This document shows positions 56,743-64,000 of a stretch of DNA of 64,000 bases, in pieces. Origin of the DNA: Ilyonectria destructans (Eukaryota; Ascomycota; Sordariomycetes; Hypocreales; Nectriaceae); the NCBI GenBank assembly GCA_020740775.1, contig JAHEWK010000009.1, positions 1,984,001 through 2,048,000 on the forward strand, given 5' to 3'. A model generated the notes under the pieces. That model saw only the letters and a program-made list of their open reading frames with translations. It did no database searches and had not been told where the DNA came from. Each line of letters begins with the position of its first letter. Position 1 is the first letter of the stretch. A program made the position numbers and the translations under genes.

Positions 56743-59700
56743 ATGGATACTGCTCGGGACTTTGCCTATTCGAGCCATGAAAACCCGCATGTTCCCACCT
56801 CTCCATACCTGGATGATGAGCTTTTCGAATCTCACTTCGACTGGCAGCGTTACTGCGCATCCAGTTCAGCCCACTCCGGCTCTATCTTCCAGGAGAGGAC
56901 AGATGACACTCTTCTGCTTCCTGAGGCTAGCCCCCGAGAGGTTCAGGTCCAGGACGATGAGTGGACCTATCCTCCGACTGTCCCTAACATGCACGCCACT
57001 CGAGGATACCCCTCTCGCCGCCGGATTATATCTGACTCTAGCCAGACAGCTGATGTCTGGAAGAGTAGGGCATGCCTCCCATGCCGAGTCTCCAAGACTC
57101 GTGTAAGACATGACTCAAAACCTCATAAAAGAAACCAAGACTGAGCCCGTTTTAGTGCCATGAAAGTGGGGTGTGTCCTCCATGCCGGAAGGCGTTCCCA
57201 GAACAAAGCCACCTAGTGTGCACTCGTGAGACCCCAGTTATGGTGTGGCCCGTGATTGGTCGGACCCCTGGTATGTCGAGACCCCCAACGCCCCCATATG
57301 GATTGAGATATAGCAACTAAGATATATATCAGATGTCTGGTCTGTCAACCCTGTCGAGGAAGAGAGATTCCGCTTGGAACCTCGATTCTACATCGGAAAA
57401 CCCAGGGATATTGCCATTCTCATCTCCTCTCAGGATATTAACAGTCCTGCCCTCCGCGCTACAGTCCAGGACTATCGGTCAAATGATAGTAGCGAGGAGA
57501 ACCCCAGAAAGGCAGCTTTCACTCAGGAGAGACTTCCCGGTTATCATGAGCTTCAGAGATGGGTCGAAGCCCAAATCCAGCGTGAGAGCGAGAGCAGCAG
57601 CTCCCACTTCAAGCACAGCTTGCAGAATTTTCTTTACGCCTACTCTGAGGAGGGTCAGGGTCTCCCCAAGGTGCGCACCGTGTGTCCCTCTATCCTCTGG
57701 GCTTAATTACTAACCCTACCCCCCTAGCATGACCTAGTGAGCAAAGTTCACAGAATGAACTGCTTCTTCAGGATCTGGAGGACACACTCGTTTTCGTACC
57801 TTAACCCGAGCAACAACTTGGTCAAGTTGCCACTGTCCGTCCAAGCTGAAGTAAGGCACATCGCTCGCAAATATCTTGAGTCTCTCGAGCACGATGTCTT
57901 CAAGCATTTGGATGATATTGTCGTCCAACAGGTACCGCCTAAGAACCAAGATAAGTTGGCTATCTGGGCGAGCACCTGGCAATTGCTATTGATGTACCGA
58001 GACATTCTTAATACCTTCAAGTCCGACATCTCCTATACGGGCCCCCCTAATGACCCTGCAGTTGGTATGCAATCCCACTACGTTTAGTTGAAAATCCAAT
58101 CCGCTAATCAGCGATAATAGCTCATGCTAAGGCTTTGTATCAATGGATGACCGATAAGGTCTTCTCACTCCTGGCCACCTTCTACCACTACCACTTCCGA
58201 ACAAAGAAGAGCCTAGAGATATCGCTAGATTGGCTTAAGTCATCTATCTATCCTTCCCGAGCCTGCCATAGTAAGAGAATTCGCAAGTTCACAAAGGACA
58301 TGCTGAGCTCCAGGAAGGAGTTGTGTACGTACCCTATTACAACCTCCCACGATTACTAACTGTCATAGACGAGAGCATTCAGAAGTCCAGCGGTGAAACC
58401 GACCGCATACTTTGCGCATTGGTTATCAACCATGAACTCAAGAAGCTCAGTGCCCGGCGGCGGGTACGCAAGGCAACAGCTATCGAGCGAGTCGAGGACA
58501 GCGAGGCAAAGACGGAAGAAAAGAGCGCCATTGCTGAAGGGGTTGGCGAGACCCGAAATCCGGTGCTCGCGGATATTCACGCCGCAGCGCGACACGGTAT
58601 AGACTCACTAACGGCCGCAGCCGGTAAGCCATAACTCTCATCCAGTACTTATCTTACTTCTCTAACATAGGGACAGACGAGGAAACACCCGGAGGATCTC
58701 GAACTATTTGTACGTCCAGAATTAGCAAGGATTCCGGCTACGGCTCTCTTGAAACCGAGTCCACAGCGTACGGTAAACCCCAGGCCATTCAAGAGGACCG
58801 AGGAGCGGATGTTATTGATGATCAGGAGGAGCTCCATGAGATACAGACGGTATACTCTGATACCTCTAGCCTTCTTCGACATCCAGACATCGACAAGCAC
58901 ATTTCTGCGTTTGCCGACGAGCTCTATCGCTCTCTCCCATCCGAATTTGATGGGAGTGACGTGGAGAGGATCTTTTCAGCATTTCCATTTCTTCTCAAGG
59001 CCTTCGCGGTCAGGCTTGGTCACGAGAGTGCTGAGCGCATGCCACGGCAGTTGATGTACTTTGTTTCCAGGTTTCGGAGGTGAGTAGGCACCCTCGCCTT
59101 CCATACTCTCCACATCCTCCATGAGTAGGCCACTGATATGTATCTATAATACAGTGAAATAGCCAAACGCCTTCAACGCATGTTGCATGAAAAATATCAT
59201 GAAAATTCAACTGTTGATGGAACAAACAGCGAAGGAGCCAGTCCTCCTCAGAACAAGCCCGGAATGTGTCTTAATGACAAAATTCGCATGTGGCTGTCAA
59301 AGGAGGATGTTGCTGAGACCGATAATGTCAGCGTTTGCGACGTGGACGAGGCAGACTCTAGCGCCTTGGACGATTTGGACGATTTAGACGGGTTGGATGA
59401 TTTGGACGTTTTGGAGTCTGAATACCGTCAAGTTCTGGCAAGATCTGCAGCATACCAATGGCTACGGTCTTCCATCCGAGTCAAAAGCACTCTTCAGGTC
59501 CCCGGACCAGATGCTGCTGCAAGCAACATCGGAGATCGGATTGTCAAAGCAGTTGGCCGTCCCAACAAGTTCAGTCGGAAGCGGACCCAAGAGCTCCGGA
59601 TGCATTTCGTGGTTGATTGGGATCCATTTCTCTTCTTACAGGAGCAGGAGTACGACAAACCCCTAGGCTACGTCCTAGCGCATGCCATCACCCTCACTGG

Positions 59701-62421
59701 TTATGGTAACAGTCTGCAAGCAGCGACGTGCCAGAGCTATATGAAGCAAACGTGGCCAGATACAGGGCTACGGGTCCTTGAATTCCTCCAACGGACCGTC
59801 AAAAGCGAGTCTGGTACTTGTGAAGGTAAGTGGACTGGCCATATTAAGCCCAGCCTTTGGCTGGAAAATCGGAGTGTATTGCTGAGAGAAAACAGAAGTC
59901 TTTCCTGATAGGACACGACTGGCCGCCCAGTTTATAGATTCCAAGCTTCAACTAGTCGCGACTGGGAATCTCTTCTCTGTTGCCGAAGTCGCCGAGCAGA
60001 TAGCGTGGATAGGAGCTGCTCTTCGTTCTTCACCTGACGTCGGGGAAGCAGCCTACAGTACCGCACGTATTACCGAAATTCGCCTCGACAACGCATCTCT
60101 TGACCGGAGTAGCATCTGCGGCTCTTGCAAGATTGAGTTCTGGATGGAGAGGCTGAGGGATGCGGACCTCGCAGAAAATGGCAAGTGCTGGCGTGGGATG
60201 TTCCGGAATCCCGTCATCGTCAGAGGCTATCCGATTCCGCGTCGGTCGGAGGTCGAAACCGGGCTCGAAATTTCTTTAGAGATGGTGGCAGCGCTAACCA
60301 ACTGTCGGAGGGTTGTTAAGTTCGCAGGGATGACATTCGTTAAGGGATTTGCGGCCATGCTGGCTTCCGTCCGGGTTGTTGGCGATGTTATTTTGTGGCA
60401 CCTCTGCTACAATCCCAAGGGCGAGTATGTCTCTTACGAGGACCACCGGGTCCCCCGGGTTTCTCAGCTCCAGGACGGCGCACAATATCTTGCAATGGAC
60501 AAGCTAAAGAGCAGCCGCCATATTGTGGGATGGAGCGATGATGTGAGGAATTTTGCCGGTTAGCTCATCTCTACCCTTTCGCAGCTTTGCGCTAACATTT
60601 TAGGTGCCCCCGACGCGGATTTCGGCATTGAGTGGACTGATCTACCAAGCCCAAACTCGATGTGTGTGCTTGAAAAAGTCACCATCTCTGGCTCGGCTGT
60701 TCCGTTTATTACTTCGGGAGCCAGCATCGCCATGGGTGTCAAGGATAAGCCGCTTCATCTCGGTTTTGGTAGTGGTGACGACTATATGGGGAATCTCTTC
60801 ACCATCGAGAAGCGACACTTCGTATTCTATGACACCGAGGAGAGACGCGCCTGGCTCGTCGATGGTGTCAGCACTGTCCTCCACCTCCTGCGTGCCTACC
60901 TCAGGTTCTATCTCGAGGACAGTCGCGTAAGGGACTACTTCATCTACAGCGACGGAGATATCGAAGAAGCAGGCCCAAACGTGGCCTACACAGGCGCGAA
61001 GGCCGCCTACGAGGTTCTGAAGAACGACAAGAACCAAAGACTGCCGCTGTATCCGAAAATGTCGGAGGAGTCAGAGGAAAGGATAGCTAAGCTCGGCACC
61101 AAACGCGAGGACGATGTTACGACCCTGAAGGCAACGAGCACGAATTTCACCCTCAAGGAGCGCGTCGAGCAGCTCTGCTACGTGCTCTTGCAGATTACCG
61201 CGTATCACGACGACGTAAATACGCAGGCAGGCTTCGGGTGGAGGATTAAGAAGTCCCCGCGCCACCGAATCGAGGGCTTCGAGTACGTACTTCAAGACAC
61301 TTTTTTTTTAATCTTGCCTGTGTACATCCTCTCTGCACTCTGCACTTTGATTGCTGAACTTTACTCCTAAAGACGCAGATGCTAACCTGTGAGACGCACC
61401 TAATAGATTCATGGATGTAGCCACCAAGCACGACACGCTCTGGCCCAAGGTCTCCACGTTGGATGCCATGAGCGTCGGCTGGGTTAACTTCGCGCGAGCT
61501 TTACACGCCGTGCCTCTGTTCGGTGTTGGGTTTGGTGAGCTATTCCGGCCGGTCAGAATGGACGCGCCGTGCTGCGCCTCGACCGCCTCCGTCCCCACCG
61601 GCAAGGACTTCCTGGCAGTCTACGGGGCTGACCTCGAAATGATCTTGAGGAGAGGTTCGAAGCGGAAAGATCCTTGGCGACTCGTTGGCAATATCCATTG
61701 GCATTCGCCTGACGGCGTGGCCTTCGAATCGTGCAAGTGCGAGAGCCGCGCCCAGGGGGGAGATGGCTGGCAGGGAAACACCGCGGCCCAGAGAAGTTAC
61801 AAGAAACAGTACCGAAAGGGACAACACGGGGCTCCCAGTGAGCCCGAGAAGAAGGGGCTGAAGGGGATGTTTGGAGAGTGTGGGTTCGGCCGACAGAAGA
61901 GTCAGAAAGGGCCGAGTCCTGCCGATAGGGTGCAGGTTCTCCTGCCAGCTACCTTCCCCCAGTTCTATGGTCGAGGATTGAGAAGCCCCGCGAAGGTGGT
62001 GCCGAAAGGTGCAGTTATCTTTGGGCACAGCTGGAAATTTCCTTTGCGATGGAGCCTGACGAAGGACGCTCCACCAGAGGAAGGCGAGCCGGACCCGACG
62101 TCCGTGGATGAGGTGTCGAACCCGATGGATGATAGCGGCATTGGCACGAGCATCGACTCATCATCCGGCGGGGACAAGTCGGCGTCACCTTTCTTTTACA
62201 GTCTGGGTAACAACCCCCAGGTCCCATGTGGTGACAGGGACGATTCGTCAAGTGGGTTTGGGCTCGGCAGGGATGAGCCTAGCAGTGAGAAAGATATCGC
62301 TGAGCAGGTCGTTCAGTCTCGGGAGAATTCGAAGAAGCGTTCGATTTGTTTGTCAGAGGCGGATGACCATGAGCTTGTGAGGAAGCTCCGGCGTGTGGAG
62401 ACGAGGATAGGCCTGAGCTAA
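56743..62421 (+). CDS. Large protein: zinc-cluster-like N-terminal half fused to an uncharacterised ascomycete family
   Basis: Eleven exons can be joined without a stop: 56743-57102, 57156-57270, 57333-57670, 57728-58064, 58121-58324, 58369-58623, 58671-59079, 59155-59829, 59912-60558, 60604-61282, 61407-62421, giving about 1,677 aa. Residues about 110-150 form a zinc-cluster-like motif across intron 1 (ACLPCRVSKTR then CHESGVCPPC). Exons 3-6 resemble the C-terminal half of that protein class. From exon 7 a second family begins (VYSDTSSLLRHPDID; FPFLLKAFAVRLG; GMFRNPVIVRGYPIPRRSE; GWVNFARALHAVPLFGVGFG). An Asp-Leu repeat (DDLDDLDGLDDLD) lies between. No Met suitable for a separate start is seen in exon 7, but two genes remain possible. 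The exon 8 donor is uncertain. Confidence 0.6.
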
Positions 62422-62999
62422 GATAGTGGGACACGCAGTCGCTAGCTGTCGGTAGGTTTGTCCATGCGAGACAATGATCTGAAATCCGATCACATCTTCC
62501 TGCGCGAGCATGGGACGAGAGGACGGCAGCTACCCCATTGTGTTCATTCGAATTCATTGCCACATTTTCGCGTCGCATTGTGTAATCTGTATGTCCCCCT
62601 AGGCTACTGGCGCCGTGTGAAGTTGTGGATAGAGAGTATGTATTAAAGTGACATTGGAGACTACCGTGTGCATCCGGCCGGTGCTACAAGTGTTTTGGAC
62701 GATGCTGCGTCACTATTAACCTTAAGATGTAGCACCTCTGTTTCTCTGATCAATAGAGCAGGTAGAAGTGATTAACAGATCCCTAACTGCAGGTAACACA
62801 ACTTATATATAGAGGTACTATAAGTGTTGCCCTCGGCATGAGCGCCCGGTGCTGGGCAGGGGCTACAGACATCCGAGAGGATATTTAGGTCAGGCCCATC
62901 TGTAGAGCCTGATCTTCTTCTACTAATACGCAATCCTTCTCTGGTTCAGCTGATCGGTAGCCAGGACGAGTCTAGAGCCCAGCAACCCGCCACTCGCTC
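62422..62999. other. Intergenic
   Basis: 580 bp. Nothing recognised. Confidence 0.45.
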
Positions 63000-63400
63000 A
63001 CTAATCCGGGCCAGGTCTTGACCCGGGAGGAGGCCCAGAGCGAAGAGGAGACAGCAGGACGTCACCATCGCCGTGGCGCTGACCTAGAGCGCTGCCTCTG
63101 TCTAGCCGCCCCAGCCGTCTTCCCCGACCGACACGGCCACCTGCAGTCCGCTCAAGTCCACCGACGCAATACCAATCACGAATAGGATCGGCCCGTAGAA
63201 GCGCGCAAAGTACGTCCCGTACTGGTACTCGACTCTCTAGAAGTGCGACTTGCCGAGCAAGAACGGGGCGTACAAGTTGAGCCCCGTCAAGCGGATCTCG
63301 CCGTAGGCGTAGCGTAGGGACACGTCCCGGTCTGCGATGTCGGCTAGCTTCGATGTAAATTCGCAGAACTGCTCCCAGTTGCCGCCAATGCACCCCCGCC
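63000..63400 (-). pseudogene. DUF6601-type membrane protein remnant
   Basis: The minus strand reads GGNWEQFCEFTSKLADI, RYAYGEIRLTGLNLYAPFLL, GKSHF, TAG, RVEYQYGTYFARFYGPILFV and then IGIASVDLSGLQVAVSV, followed by two more stops. The pattern RLxxLN...FYGPILFV...LSxxQV is that of the DUF6601 family of fungal membrane proteins. Only the C-terminal portion is present. Confidence 0.7.
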
Positions 63401-63667
63401 TTTCCTCCGTCCTCGCGACTTCCCTACTACTACTACGATTTGTCCAATTCCGTTAGGTGGCTGTGCTTGGGCTGCATGTCAGCGAGCCCGCTTGGCAGGC
63501 CTGCTTCGTCAGCCTCACTTTTGCAGAGAAGTGTGCCGAGGCAAGGCAGACATGCATTTCAGCTCGACTCCAAGCGATTGAGCTGAGGTAGATGTCTCTT
63601 GCCAACATCATCCTTGAACCGCAGCACGAACCACGAAGTGGAATGAACTTTAGTTCCTTGGTAAGCA

Positions 63668-64000
63668 ATGTCGGATCCACTGAGTTTATCAGCCTCAATC
63701 GCGGGTCTCATCACTCTCTCCACTGCGGTATACACAACACTCAACGACTTTGCCGACAGGGTCGAAAGGGCTCCCAAATCGATGCAAGAGATTCTCCACG
63801 CCGTACTCGAGATGCGCCTGGCGCTCACGTCCGTCTCGGGACTTATTGACTCCTTCCAACGCATCCCCCCCAGACGCAAAGCCATGGTGCAGCTGAATCA
63901 TCTAGTTTTCTGCGTGAGCCAGGCCGTCATGACCTTCACAGACCTGGAGGTGTTCCTCAGCAACTGGCCTGAAATATCGATGATGCAAAACTCAGCCTGG
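63668..64000 (+). CDS. HeLo-like N-terminal domain protein, 3' end outside window
   Basis: From ATG at 63668, 111 codons run open to the right edge: MSDPLSLSASIAGLITLSTA, then VYTTLNDFADRVERAPKSMQ and EILHAVLEMRLALTSVSGLI. This is the typical start of the fungal N-terminal domain that precedes NACHT, ankyrin or similar C-terminal modules. It resembles the starts of the genes at 26.5 and 33.5 kb but is a different paralogue. The rest of the gene, which would define its class, is not visible. Confidence 0.85.
   Translation, partial: MSDPLSLSASIAGLITLSTAVYTTLNDFADRVERAPKSMQEILHAVLEMRLALTSVSGLIDSFQRIPPRRKAMVQLNHLVFCVSQAVMTFTDLEVFLSNWPEISMMQNSAW

Noticed and set aside
1..64000. CRISPR arrays, bacterial operons, rRNA
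   Set aside because: No regularly spaced repeats, no Shine-Dalgarno-type organisation; introns and protein families show a fungal nuclear genome.

Overview
The window looks like accessory DNA of a filamentous ascomycete (Pezizomycotina, probably Sordariomycetes-like). Genes carry short (about 48-125 bp) GT-AG introns. Families typical of these fungi are present: HET, CFEM/Pth11-type receptor, Zn2Cys6 regulators, RTA1, HeLo-like N-terminal domains joined to ankyrin-type regions, DUF6594, and TmpA-like flavoprotein. All identifications come from reading translations by eye; no search was run.

Layout. 0-6 kb: a HET-domain gene running off the left edge, an F-box gene, and a secreted heme-thiolate (chloroperoxidase-type) peroxidase. 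7.0-12.7 kb: a complete Ty3/gypsy chromovirus on the minus strand. Its 216-bp LTRs are identical, it has a perfect 5-bp target duplication, its gag and pol are open and in one frame separated by a single TAG, and it shows a 12-nt self-priming signature of the Tf1/sushi type. 13-20.5 kb: a CFEM-7TM receptor, a TmpA-like membrane flavoprotein and a UbiA-fold prenyltransferase/cyclase; an 11-bp motif occurs three times around these genes. 21-34 kb: a broken TPR-CHAT gene, two HeLo-like/ankyrin-type genes and an RTA1 transporter-like gene between them.

34.7-41.6 kb: a compact set that reads as a catabolic module, made of a regulator with two tandem Zn2Cys6 clusters, a cytosolic-looking sulfatase with a CTPSR motif, and a sugar-porter type permease. 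42.7-48.4 kb: an HNH-like protein with a damaged motif, a nitrilase/cyanide hydratase with a 10-nt microexon, and a metallophosphatase. 48.7-56.7 kb: a mosaic of ankyrin, DUF6594 and other gene fragments around a second, secreted, arylsulfatase; it includes a captured piece of a Cir_N-type housekeeping gene whose conserved Trp codon is now a stop. 56.7-62.4 kb: a long gene that appears to fuse a zinc-cluster protein to a large uncharacterised ascomycete family. 63-64 kb: a DUF6601 remnant and the start of another HeLo-like-type gene at the right edge.

Overall reading (inference): allorecognition/innate-immunity type genes, partly dead, are interspersed with niche metabolism genes (two sulfatases, nitrilase, peroxidase) and a very young retrotransposon. 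This is what one expects of a fast-turnover accessory or subtelomeric block. No CRISPR, rRNA or convincing tRNA was seen.
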